From: Herbaspirillum rubrisubalbicans
GTDB lineage: Bacteria > Pseudomonadota > Gammaproteobacteria > Burkholderiales > Burkholderiaceae_D
Length of the DNA: 64,000 nt
Reading direction: 5' to 3'
Assembly: GCF_003719195.1 (NCBI RefSeq)
Contig: NZ_CP024996.1
Location: forward strand, 3,968,001 to 4,032,000
In this document: positions 25,408 through 34,125 of the stretch, one piece after another
How positions within the stretch are numbered: position 1 is the first letter of the stretch
Layout of the letters: each line of letters opens with the position of its first letter
Notes under the pieces: generated by a model
The model's database searches: none
What the model was told of the DNA's origin: nothing
What the model saw: the letters and a program-made list of their open reading frames with translations, nothing else
Program-made: the position numbers and the translations under genes

Positions 25408-26367
25408 ATGAAAGTACTGATTACGGACTACGATTTCCCCGACGTCGACCTGGAGCTGGCGCTCTACAGGCAAGCCGGCGTGGAAGTCGTGACCGCGCAA
25501 TGCCGCACCGAAGACGACGTCATCGCCGCCTCTGAAGGCTGTCAGGGCTTGCTGGTGCAATACGCACCGGTGAACGCCAAGGTGTTTGCAGCACGTCCTG
25601 AAATCCGCATCGCCAGCCGCTATGGCGCGGGCTTCGACACCATCAATACCGCCGACGCCGCCCGCCACGGTGTCTGGGTCGCCAACTCGCCCGACTATGG
25701 CGTGGGCGAAGTGGCCACCCATGCGCTGGCCATGGCGCTGGACCTGATCCGCAACATCACCGTCTACGACCGCGCGGTCAAGGCTGGCTAGTGGCACTAC
25801 ACCACGGCCGGCATCATCCCGCGCGCCTCCGAGCTCACCCTCGGCATCATCGGCCTGGGCCGCATCGGCAAGCGCATGGCGCACATCTCGCGCAATCTGT
25901 TCAAGCGCGTCATCGCCTATGACCCCTACATCATCGATGGCGACTTCCCGGCCTACGTGGAACGCGTCGGCCGCGAGGATCTGTTCCGGCAGGCGCACGT
26001 GGTATCGCTGCATACTCCGCTCAACGATGAGACGCGCAACATGATCGATGCCTCGCTGCTGGCGCTGCTGCCGCCGCAAAGCTACCTGGTCAATTCCGCA
26101 CGCGGTGGGCTCATCCAGATCGACGACCTGCTGGCCGCGCTGGAAAACGGTCAACTCAAGGGCGCGGCGCTGGATGTGTTGCCAGTCGAGCCGCCCACGA
26201 CATCGGCAGCGATCGTGCAGCACCCGCGCGTGCTCTTGTCGCCGCACGCGGCATTCTTCTCGGACGTGGCCGCGCGCGAACTACGCCGCAAGGCGGCCCA
26301 GAACCTGATCGACTGGGACCGCAACGGACGCCCCTCCTACGTCGTCGTCCAGGGCCATCCAGCATAA
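25408..26367 (+). pseudogene. D-2-hydroxyacid dehydrogenase with an internal amber codon
   Basis: One frame from ATG 25408 (GGAG upstream) to TAA 26367 would give about 319 residues, but TAG at 25789-25791 splits it after residue 127 (VKAG-stop-WHYTTAG). Before the stop lies the substrate-domain half (YGAGFDTINTADAARHGVWV). After it lies the NAD-binding GIIGLGRIGKRM, the catalytic Arg in NSARGGLI, Glu in VLPVEPP and His in LSPHAAFF. All catalytic residues survive, so only one base change (for example CAG to TAG) inactivates it. The C-terminal-binding-protein/phosphoglycerate dehydrogenase-like family reduces 2-oxoacids to D-2-hydroxyacids. Sequencing error or a strain mutation are both possible; suppression is not excluded. 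Confidence 0.8.
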
Positions 26368-26481
26368 GCAGCACGCGCCGCAAGCGGCGTGAGGAACCTA
26401 GTACAACAAGCACGCTGTGGCCGGCCCCGCCTGGAACCGGTTACATGGCGTCGATACGAGGATAGACACGAGGAGCATTTG

Positions 26482-27567
26482 ATGGCATCAGTACAGATTC
26501 GCGCAGTCAAGAAACAGTTCGGCAGCACCCAGATCATCCGGGGCGTCGATATCGATATCGCCGATGGCGAATTCACCGTCCTGGTCGGCCCTTCCGGCTG
26601 CGGCAAATCGACCCTGCTGCGCATGTTGGCGGGCCTGGAAGAAATCACGGGCGGCGAGATTCTCATCGGTGGCACCGTGGTCAACAACGTCCAGCCCAAG
26701 GACCGCGACATCGCCATGGTGTTCCAGAACTACGCGCTCTATCCGCACATGACCGTGCGCGACAACATGGCTTTCTCGCTCACCCTGGCCAAGAAGGATA
26801 AGTCCTTCGTGGAAGAACGGGTCAAGAAGGCGGCCGACATCCTCGGCCTGAACCAGTTGCTGGACCGCTACCCGCGCCAGCTCTCGGGTGGCCAGCGCCA
26901 GCGCGTGGCGATGGGTCGCGCCATCGTGCGCGATCCACAGGTGTTCCTGTTCGATGAACCGCTCTCCAACCTGGATGCCAAGCTGCGCGTGCAGATGCGC
27001 ACCGAGATCAAGGAACTGCACCAGCGCTTGAAGACCACCTCCATCTACGTCACCCATGACCAGATCGAAGCCATGACCATGGCCGACCAGATCGTGGTCA
27101 TGCGCGATGGCCTGGTGGAACAGCGTGGTCGCCCCCTGGACCTGTACGACCATCCGGCCAACCTGTTCGTGGCCGGCTTCATCGGTTCGCCCGCGATGAA
27201 CTTCATCCCGGCCACCTTGCGCCGTGGCGCTGGCGCGGCCGAAGTCGAGTTCGCCGATGGCACCCGCGTGCCCGCCCCTTATGGCAGCGCCTTGCAAGGC
27301 AATGACGGCCAGCAGGTCACCTATGGCGTGCGTCCCGAACATCTTTCCATCGGCGCCGCCGGAACAGGTATCGCCACCCAGGTCATCGTGGTGGAACCGA
27401 CCGGAGCCGATACCGAAGTGTTCTCGCGCTTTGGCCAGACCAGCCTCACCTCGATCTTCCGCGAGCGTCATGACTTTGGCGCGGGCGACGTGATCCACCT
27501 GGTGCCCGACCACAGCCGCACGCACCTCTTCGATACTGCATCGGGCCAGTCGCTGGCAGCGCGCTGA
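26482..27567 (+). CDS. ABC transporter ATP-binding protein, UgpC/MalK type
   Basis: 361 residues from ATG 26482 behind GAGGAG. Walker A GPSGCGKST, Q-loop FQNYALYPHM, signature LSGGQRQR, Walker B VFLFDEPLSNLDAKLR and H-loop VTHDQIEAM are intact. The C-terminal regulatory TOBE/OB part (about 235-361) with YGVRPEHLSIG is typical of MalK/UgpC proteins that drive carbohydrate or polyol importers. It is the second gene of the plus-strand cluster; partners are the binding protein and two permeases downstream. Confidence 0.9.
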   Translation: MASVQIRAVKKQFGSTQIIRGVDIDIADGEFTVLVGPSGCGKSTLLRMLAGLEEITGGEILIGGTVVNNVQPKDRDIAMVFQNYALYPHMTVRDNMAFSLTLAKKDKSFVEERVKKAADILGLNQLLDRYPRQLSGGQRQRVAMGRAIVRDPQVFLFDEPLSNLDAKLRVQMRTEIKELHQRLKTTSIYVTHDQIEAMTMADQIVVMRDGLVEQRGRPLDLYDHPANLFVAGFIGSPAMNFIPATLRRGAGAAEVEFADGTRVPAPYGSALQGNDGQQVTYGVRPEHLSIGAAGTGIATQVIVVEPTGADTEVFSRFGQTSLTSIFRERHDFGAGDVIHLVPDHSRTHLFDTASGQSLAAR

Positions 27568-27718
27568 TCGCCCCATCCATCCCGCACCATCGCCATACCA
27601 CCATACCGCAGTCCCAAGGCAACACCCGTAGCGCAGCATCAGAACAACAAGAGTCCATCCGCAAGAACCTCTGTTCGCAAGCGGTCCAATTCGACGTTCA
27701 ACCGAAGGAGTAGGAGAC

Positions 27719-29050
27719 ATGAGCAAGCTGACACGACGCGAATTTCTGGTCACCAGTGCTGCCGCCGCAGCCGCATCCAGCCTGGGCGCGAACGCCTTTG
27801 CCGCTGGCCCCGGCGTGGCTGGCGCCGATAGCATCAAATACCCCATCGAAGCAGGTGCGACCCTGCGCGTGCTGCGCTGGAAGCGCTTCGTCCAGGGTGA
27901 TGAAGACCTGTGGAACGCCAATGTGAAGAAATTTACCGAACTGACCGGCATCCCGGTGCGCACCGACAGTGAAGGTTGGGAAGATGTGCGCCCCAAGTCG
28001 GCGGTGGCGGCCAATGTGGGCAGTGGCCCCGACATCGTGCTGGGCTGGTTCGACGATCCGCAGCAGTATCCGACCAAGCTGATCGATATGACCGATCTTG
28101 CCGATTCGCTGGGCAAACGCTATGGCGGCTGGTACGACGTCTGCCGCAAGTACGGCACCAAGGATGGCAAGTGGATCGCCCTGCCGCTGGGCGTGATCGG
28201 CAACGCCCTGGTCTATCGTGAAAGCCAGATCAAGGCGGCCGGCTTCGACGCCATTCCCAAGGACACAGCCGGCTTCCTCAAGCTGTGCCAAGCCTTGAAG
28301 GCCAAGGACACGCCAGTCGGCTTTGCCCTGGGCAAGGCCGTGGGGGATGCCAACAACTGGGCGCACTGGCTGTTGTGGTCGCACGGCGGCAAGCTGGTGA
28401 ACAAGCAGGGCCAGGTCGCCATCAACTCGCCCGAGACCCGCGCCGCGCTGGAATACGCCAAGCAGCTCTATGCTACCTTCGTGCCGGGCACCCTGTCCTG
28501 GCAGGATCCGTCCAACAACAAGGCCTACCTGGATGGCCAGATCAGCCTGACGGCCAACGGCATCTCGGTCTATTACGCCGCCAAGAATTCGCAAGACCCC
28601 AAGCTGCAGGAGATCGGCCGCGACACCCAGCACGCGCACTTCCCCATCGGTCCGGTGGGCAAGCCCTCCGAGCTGATGCAGATCACGCAGATGATGGTCT
28701 TCAAGCACACCAAGTACCCCAACGCGGCCAAGGCTTTCGTGCAATTCATGTTCGAGCCGGACCAGTACAACCCGTGGATGAAGGCCTCCATCGGCTACGT
28801 CAGTCAGTCGCTCAAGGCCTACGAAAAGAACCCCGTCTGGACCGACGATCCCAAGGCCACGGTGTACCGCGACTCGGCCTCGCTGATGCTGGACCATGGC
28901 CACGAAGGCCCGCTGGGACAAGCCTCGGCGGCCTGTATGGCGGACTATGTGGTGGTGGACATGGTGGCCGAAGCAGCGTCCGGCGCCAAGACCGTGCAGC
29001 AGGCCATCGACCGCGCAGCCGAACGCGCCAAGCGCTACTACAAGGCTTGA
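27719..29050 (+). CDS. ABC extracellular (sugar-type) substrate-binding protein, Tat signal
   Basis: 443 residues. The signal region has a twin-arginine motif (LTRREFLVTSAAAAAA), so export probably goes folded through Tat. The mature part is a family 1 solute-binding protein (VLRWKRFVQGDEDLW, GPDIVLGWFDDP, GKWIALPLGVIGNALVY), as used for sugars, polyols and glycerol-phosphate. The ligand cannot be read from sequence. The neighbouring hydroxyacid dehydrogenases suggest a sugar acid or related hydroxyacid precursor. It starts 151 nt after the ATPase gene. Confidence 0.85.
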   Translation: MSKLTRREFLVTSAAAAAASSLGANAFAAGPGVAGADSIKYPIEAGATLRVLRWKRFVQGDEDLWNANVKKFTELTGIPVRTDSEGWEDVRPKSAVAANVGSGPDIVLGWFDDPQQYPTKLIDMTDLADSLGKRYGGWYDVCRKYGTKDGKWIALPLGVIGNALVYRESQIKAAGFDAIPKDTAGFLKLCQALKAKDTPVGFALGKAVGDANNWAHWLLWSHGGKLVNKQGQVAINSPETRAALEYAKQLYATFVPGTLSWQDPSNNKAYLDGQISLTANGISVYYAAKNSQDPKLQEIGRDTQHAHFPIGPVGKPSELMQITQMMVFKHTKYPNAAKAFVQFMFEPDQYNPWMKASIGYVSQSLKAYEKNPVWTDDPKATVYRDSASLMLDHGHEGPLGQASAACMADYVVVDMVAEAASGAKTVQQAIDRAAERAKRYYKA

Positions 29051-29230
29051 TGCGGCTGGCTCGAGCCTTCACGCGGCCACGCCGGGTTCCCTCGGGACAG
29101 CGGGCCAAGGGGCAGGTTGTCAGGGCCTGCCAGCCCGGCGCAGCAACGTGCAGGCACGAAGACTCCAAGACGCGCGCGATCATCGTATCGGCCGCAGGCA
29201 CGCCCTGCGGCCATTTCATCGAGGCACATC

Positions 29231-30130
29231 ATGCTATCCCGATTCCTGAACAACCGTAACGTACTGGGGATGCTGTTCATGGCCCCGGCCGTGATCCTGC
29301 TGGTGGTGTTCCTGACCTACCCGCTGGGCCTGGGCATCTGGCTGGGCTTTACCGACACCAAGATCGGCGGCGAAGGCAGCTTCGTCGGCCTGGACAACTT
29401 CAGCTACCTGGCCGGCGATTCCCTGGCCCAACTGTCGCTGTTCAATACCGTGTTCTACACGGTCAGCGCCAGCATCCTCAAGTTCATGCTGGGCCTGTGG
29501 CTGGCGATCCTGCTCAACAAGAATGTGCCGCTGAAGACCTTCTTCCGCGCCATCGTGCTGCTGCCCTGGATCGTACCCACGGCGCTATCGGCACTGGCCT
29601 TCTGGTGGCTGTATGACGCTCAGTTCTCCGTCATCAGCTGGGCCCTGCACAAGATGGGCCTGATCGACCATTACATCGACTTCCTGGGCGACCCGTGGAA
29701 TGCACGCTGGTCCACGGTCTTTGCCAATGTCTGGCGCGGTATTCCCTTCGTGGCGATTTCGCTGTTGGCCGGTCTGCAGACCATCTCGCCGTCACTGTAC
29801 GAGGCTGCCGCCATCGACGGTGCCACGCCCTGGCAGCAGTTCCGCCACGTGACCCTGCCGCTGTTGACGCCGATCATCGCGGTGGTGATGACCTTCTCGG
29901 TGCTGTTCACCTTCACCGACTTCCAGCTGATCTATGTGCTCACCCGCGGCGGCCCCTTGAACGCCACCCACCTGATGGCTACGCTGTCGTTCCAGCGCGC
30001 CATTCCCGGCGGTGCATTGGGTGAAGGCGCGGCGCTGGCCACCTACATGATCCCCTTCCTGCTGGCAGCGATCATGTTCTCTTACTTCGGCCTGCAACGT
30101 CGCGGCTGGCAACAAGGAGGTGACAAATAA
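29231..30130 (+). CDS. ABC sugar-type permease, MalF/UgpA like
   Basis: 299 residues from ATG 29231. Six membrane helices are expected (first at about 15-38: LGMLFMAPAVILLVVFLTYP). The EAA loop is YEAAAIDGATPWQQFRHVTL near residue 195. It is the first of two permeases; its stop shares one base with the next start codon (TAATG), so the pair is made together. Confidence 0.9.
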   Translation: MLSRFLNNRNVLGMLFMAPAVILLVVFLTYPLGLGIWLGFTDTKIGGEGSFVGLDNFSYLAGDSLAQLSLFNTVFYTVSASILKFMLGLWLAILLNKNVPLKTFFRAIVLLPWIVPTALSALAFWWLYDAQFSVISWALHKMGLIDHYIDFLGDPWNARWSTVFANVWRGIPFVAISLLAGLQTISPSLYEAAAIDGATPWQQFRHVTLPLLTPIIAVVMTFSVLFTFTDFQLIYVLTRGGPLNATHLMATLSFQRAIPGGALGEGAALATYMIPFLLAAIMFSYFGLQRRGWQQGGDK

Positions 30131-31011
30131 TGGCCAAGAAAAAAGACGACCAGATGGAAACCCAGGGCATGGATTTCCTGCAATCGACCCCGCGCAAGTG
30201 GGTGACGATCTACATTCCGCTGCTGATCTTCCTGTTTGTGCTGCTGTTCCCGTTCTACTGGATGGTGATCACCGCCTTCAAGCCCGACAATGAATTGCTC
30301 TCGCAGACCGGCAACCCGTTCTGGGTGGTCGCCCCGACGCTGGCGCACTTCAAGAAGCTCTTGTTCGACACCCAGTATCCGGCCTGGCTGCTGAACACGG
30401 TGATCGTCTCGGTAGTCTCCACCTTCGCCTCGCTGGCGGCCAGCGTGTTTGCCGCCTATGCCATCGAACGGCTGCGCTTCCAGGGTTCCAAACAGGTCGG
30501 GCTGGGCATCTTCCTGGCCTACCTGATCCCGCCTTCCATCCTCTTCATTCCGCTAGCGGCCATCGTGTTCAAGCTGGGCCTGTTCGATACGCGCTGGGCG
30601 CTGATCCTGACCTATCCGACCTTCCTGATCCCGTTCTGCACCTGGCTCTTGATGGGCTACTTCCGCTCCATTCCCTACGAACTGGAAGAGTGCGCATTGA
30701 TCGACGGTGCTACGCGCTGGGAAATCCTGGTCAAGATCATCCTGCCGCTGGCCGTGCCCGGACTGATCTCGGCGGGCATCTTTGCCTTCACGCTGTCGTG
30801 GAATGAATTCATCTATGCGCTGACCTTCATTTCATCCTCGGAAGTGAAGACGGTACCGGTGGGGATCGTCACCGAACTGGTGGATGGCGACGTGTATCAC
30901 TGGGGCGCGCTGATGGCCGGGGCGCTGCTGGGCTCGCTGCCGGTGGCGGTGGTGTATTCGTTCTTTGTGGAGTATTACGTGTCGGGGATGACGGGGGCGG
31001 TGAAGGAATAA
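30130..31011 (+). CDS. ABC sugar-type permease, MalG/UgpE like
   Basis: 293 residues. Membrane helices start at about 27 (IYIPLLIFLFVLLFPFYWMV). The EAA loop is LEECALIDGATRWEILVKII near residue 190. It completes the importer with the ATPase, binding protein and first permease. It is the last gene of the cluster; a hairpin follows at 31047-31080. Confidence 0.9.
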   Translation: MAKKKDDQMETQGMDFLQSTPRKWVTIYIPLLIFLFVLLFPFYWMVITAFKPDNELLSQTGNPFWVVAPTLAHFKKLLFDTQYPAWLLNTVIVSVVSTFASLAASVFAAYAIERLRFQGSKQVGLGIFLAYLIPPSILFIPLAAIVFKLGLFDTRWALILTYPTFLIPFCTWLLMGYFRSIPYELEECALIDGATRWEILVKIILPLAVPGLISAGIFAFTLSWNEFIYALTFISSSEVKTVPVGIVTELVDGDVYHWGALMAGALLGSLPVAVVYSFFVEYYVSGMTGAVKE

Positions 31012-31046
31012 GGATTGCCCGAGGCAAGGCGATTGGCTTGCCCCAA

Positions 31047-31080
31047 GGAGATGCCGTCCTGCGATGCAGGCAGCATCTCC
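31047..31080. terminator. Two-part hairpin after the ABC operon
   Basis: GGAGATGC pairs with GCATCTCC around an inner CCTGC/GCAGG stem. There is no T-run, so it may be a weak terminator or mRNA 3' protection between convergent operons. Confidence 0.4.
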
Positions 31081-31087
31081 GCTTCAT

Positions 31088-31561
31088 TCACCCTGACTCA
31101 TGCAGGCGTCCCCGGGGCTCATCCGGCAGCCGTTGCGTCATCCACAATGGCTGGCCGCTGACGAACACCTCACCAGGAAGTCGCATGATGGCCTCAATGA
31201 ATTGCGCCGTCTCGGTGGGCGGGTCTTTCATCAGTTCCACCACGACCGGATGCTGCACTGCCTTGCCGGAAGTGAAGACGGCCAGCAGTACGTAGTAAAG
31301 CTGGCGCTCCTGGTCCTTCAGGCCGGCGCTCAAGGCCAAGTCCCGATGTTGCGAAACGAATTCCAGCAAACGCCGGTGCGGCAGGCGATGCCAGCGACCA
31401 GGGGCGCGCAGGCCGATCTCATACATCAGCGTGTCCAGTGCCCGGGCTTGATGCCATCTTCCAGACTGCTGACCGTCCAGCGCAAGCAAGGACCCGTCCG
31501 AGTGGATTGAATCCGTCATCGCATCTCCGCACGTTTCTGGAAAGTGAAGCACGCGCTTCAT
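31088..31561 (-). CDS. Hypothetical protein, last gene of the VgrG-PLD cassette
   Basis: 157 residues from ATG 31561, which overlaps the preceding stop (ATGA). An inner ATG at 31519, with GGAG 5 nt before it, would give 143 residues (MTDSIHSDGSLLALDGQQ...). The protein is soluble and mostly helical, with RWHRLPHRRLLEFVSQHRDL in the middle and LPGEVFVSGQPLWM near the end. It has no signal peptide or membrane helix. It is not a family I know. As the distal gene behind a T6SS phospholipase it is an immunity candidate. Known Tle5 immunity proteins, however, are usually periplasmic Sel1-repeat proteins, which this is not. Confidence 0.6.
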   Translation of the reverse strand: MKRVLHFPETCGDAMTDSIHSDGSLLALDGQQSGRWHQARALDTLMYEIGLRAPGRWHRLPHRRLLEFVSQHRDLALSAGLKDQERQLYYVLLAVFTSGKAVQHPVVVELMKDPPTETAQFIEAIMRLPGEVFVSGQPLWMTQRLPDEPRGRLHESG

Positions 31562-31740
31562 TTCTCGCCCCCCAGCGCGCCGCGATGTTTGACGGAATCC
31601 GCAATTTGCCTCGCAAGCTTGAAAAACTCCTTCTTGGGGACTGGCTTGATGCCGCGTTTGATGGCTTGTTGCGCGTCCCGGATGACGTAGAGCATCAGGT
31701 CAGGGGTATCGACCTTGGCATCAGGGTCACCCTGGGTCAC
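31558..31740 (-). CDS. Small protein coupled to the PLD effector gene
   Basis: 60 residues. It starts with GTG 31740, overlapping the PLD stop by 4 nt (GTGA), and its own stop overlaps the next start by 4 nt (ATGA). The sequence is charged (VDTPDLMLYVIRDAQQAIKR ... FFKLARQIADSV) with no membrane segment. The same frame is open upstream to about 31786 without a good start, so it may be the 3' remnant of a longer gene rather than a true small protein. The tight double overlap argues for real co-translation. Confidence 0.5.
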   Translation of the reverse strand: MTQGDPDAKVDTPDLMLYVIRDAQQAIKRGIKPVPKKEFFKLARQIADSVKHRGALGGEK

Positions 31741-34121
31741 GACCAGATAACCGAAGTCCTCGGTGATCTTGTCGGGTCACTGTTATGTCGTGCAGTCGTC
31801 CAGAAGGACGTTTCATGTGGCAAGGAAGATCCCGGATAGCCTATTTTTCCCATATTTTTCGTCACCTTAATTGGAGGTTTTTTTTGCGGATCCCAATTTG
31901 GAATGATGGAGCTAGCTTTTTTCTGCCCGGCGGCTGTATATCGCCAACTTCTCGGAATGTAATCAAACACCGCCTCATAAGCCGCAGCATTCTCCTCAGC
32001 CTGCTTCTGAATCGCCCGCCAGCTCGCGGGAGCCGCCGGCTTCTCAATCGCCGACAGCAAATGATCAGCAGGCTTGACACCCCCGACAGCACTGGGCTTC
32101 AAACCTATCCCAAACAACTTGCGCCAGATATCCATGCGCAGCTTGCGTGCAAAATTCCTGACGGGTCGTTTCACACCATCCCCGCATAGATCGTCCTTGC
32201 TGTCATCTTGATCCGTCACCAGCAAGGCAATCTCTGAATCGCCTTCCCCGTTGAGGCTGCGATCATTGATGTTGGCGCTGCCGAAGAGTGCATAGCGGTC
32301 GTCCACGATCATCAACTTGGTGTGCACATAAACTTGCTCGGTCACGTAGCGCTCGCCCAGCTTGGCCCAATTGCGCAGGTTGAGCAGCGTGACGTATTCG
32401 AAGCAGGCCTCCACCGGGATGTGCTCCAGTTCCTTGCTCATGTCCTGGGTGGTATTGGTCAACAGACGCTCATAGTTCTTGTCGCCTTTGTCCCTGAGTT
32501 GGCGGGCACGCAAGGCGCGGCGAATGCCGTTGAGCAGGCTGTTGGTGCCGAAGGATAGCGTCTGCATGGTCCAGTAGATCTGCACGGCCACCGAGGCAGT
32601 GGTGAAGAAGTCACCTTCGGGATGCACCGGCAAGGTGATGTAGACGTGGAAGGGCTGCGGCTCTGCATTGAGGATGGCGCGCGTGATCCGCTCGATCAGG
32701 GCTTCGCAGATGGGATTCGTGGGGGGCTCGTAGAGTGTCGAACTCCTGTTGGCATCATTTTGGCGTAAGGTCCAGCTCGAGACTTTACCTAAGCCATGCT
32801 TTTGTGCGTTGATGAACTTGGCAGCAGGAGAAAGAGCCTGACTAGAAGCTTCGCCCTGAGCGGGCTTCTCGTCATGAACCGGCTTGCCCAACTTGCCGAC
32901 AAAGAACTGGTTTTCGATATAGATAAAATGATCGGCCTTGCCGATCAGATTGCACATCGCCTGCTTGATGTGGTCCTCACAAGGATGGCGGTCAGTCTTG
33001 TTGAGCTGACGACTCTCCATTTTGCGTTGGCCGGCAGGTGCACTGCGCAATACTTGCACCATGGTCGAACCCGCCGCCGCAAACTGCTGCATAGGTAGCG
33101 CAGGAGGGAGGCGCACGCCGCCACTGACATGCCAGCGATCCATGAAGTTTCTAAGAATATCTGCGACGCTCGGACCTTCCATGCGCGCGTGCATGTCTTG
33201 CCAGGGCATACGTGCCTGGCGGGCCGGGTCCAGCGTCAAGCGGGATGGGGTATCGATGCTGCGACCATTGGTGGCAACGTCCACAGTGCCCGGGTCATCA
33301 TAGGGAACTTGCCATTTGCTACCTTTCAGTTTTTTCAGGTCTTCATGAGGAAACAATTGCCGGCCCCCGTCGAGTTTATCCAGCGTCTCGTTCCACTGAG
33401 GATCCGACTTGGCAGTCGGCACAGATAAGGTCCGATGTATCTGCGCCGTCTTGTTCGGATCAATCGTGGTGGGCTCCGGCACTTCCAGCAGCGCCGGGAT
33501 GCAAGGGTTGTAGCGATTCATAACCTCGCGTCCATCTTCATCGCACTTGAGCGTGAAGCGCTCGTCGTCATAGCGGCCGTAGGCCAGATCGATGCCGCCG
33601 ACATAGGCGTAGCGCCGGTCGATGATGATGGTTTTCTGATGGTGACTGAAATAGGCTTTGTTGCTCAGGTTGAAGCTGGGGGAAGCTATTGCCGCGACAG
33701 TGCCCGGCGCCACATCCGGTTCCCGGTTGATGCTCTTGAGGATCCGGATAGTCTGCGCTTCGTAGGTACGCACCGGGCGCGTGTCATCCCAGGGCATGAC
33801 GTAGATTTTCATGCCCTTCTTGCGAGCAGCGTGGAGCAGCACGTCATAGAGCCGCTTGCCAGGCGCCAGCAGCGCGTCCCAGTTGATCTGCCAGCCGGCG
33901 ATGCATATCTCGCCGCTGGCGTTCTCCATCTTTTCGATGAGGTCCGCAAAATAGGCCTTGCCCGTCAGGAAGGGATGCAGAGCGTTGCCATCGCGCTTGG
34001 GCGCATAGACGTGACCGTCGTTGATCCAAAGACCGCTGGTGGTAGCGGTCTTGAAGGTCTCATCCGGCGCGGCAATGATGCTCGTGGTTCTTTTGGTTTG
34101 ATTCCGGTCCATGTTGGTCAT
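31737..34121 (-). CDS. T6SS phospholipase D effector (Tle5-type)
   Basis: 794 residues from ATG 34121, which has AAGGAG 8 nt upstream; VgrG ends 4 nt before. Two HKD catalytic motifs (HxKxxxxD) are intact: His161-Lys163-Asp168 (HQKTIIID) and His600-Lys602-Asp607 (HTKLMIVD). The GSANINDRS follow-up is typical of phospholipase D. Position directly behind VgrG and absence of a signal peptide indicate delivery by the T6SS to hydrolyse phospholipids in target cells. The last 60 or so codons are strikingly AT-rich, with an A8 run on the coding strand (31878-31885), suggesting a recombined or recently altered C-terminus. Confidence 0.88.
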   Translation of the reverse strand: MTNMDRNQTKRTTSIIAAPDETFKTATTSGLWINDGHVYAPKRDGNALHPFLTGKAYFADLIEKMENASGEICIAGWQINWDALLAPGKRLYDVLLHAARKKGMKIYVMPWDDTRPVRTYEAQTIRILKSINREPDVAPGTVAAIASPSFNLSNKAYFSHHQKTIIIDRRYAYVGGIDLAYGRYDDERFTLKCDEDGREVMNRYNPCIPALLEVPEPTTIDPNKTAQIHRTLSVPTAKSDPQWNETLDKLDGGRQLFPHEDLKKLKGSKWQVPYDDPGTVDVATNGRSIDTPSRLTLDPARQARMPWQDMHARMEGPSVADILRNFMDRWHVSGGVRLPPALPMQQFAAAGSTMVQVLRSAPAGQRKMESRQLNKTDRHPCEDHIKQAMCNLIGKADHFIYIENQFFVGKLGKPVHDEKPAQGEASSQALSPAAKFINAQKHGLGKVSSWTLRQNDANRSSTLYEPPTNPICEALIERITRAILNAEPQPFHVYITLPVHPEGDFFTTASVAVQIYWTMQTLSFGTNSLLNGIRRALRARQLRDKGDKNYERLLTNTTQDMSKELEHIPVEACFEYVTLLNLRNWAKLGERYVTEQVYVHTKLMIVDDRYALFGSANINDRSLNGEGDSEIALLVTDQDDSKDDLCGDGVKRPVRNFARKLRMDIWRKLFGIGLKPSAVGGVKPADHLLSAIEKPAAPASWRAIQKQAEENAAAYEAVFDYIPRSWRYTAAGQKKASSIIPNWDPQKKPPIKVTKNMGKIGYPGSSLPHETSFWTTARHNSDPTRSPRTSVIWS

Positions 34122-34125
34122 GGGC

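Noticed and set aside
25789..25791. TAG read as pyrrolysine
   Set aside because: No pyl genes in view and this amino acid is not expected in Burkholderiales; a nonsense mutation or sequencing error is simpler.
31737..31885. Programmed frameshift at the A8 tract joining the PLD frame to the 60-codon frame
   Set aside because: The -1 frame meets TGA and TAA stops before the 60-codon frame opens, so slippage at A8 could not produce a fusion.
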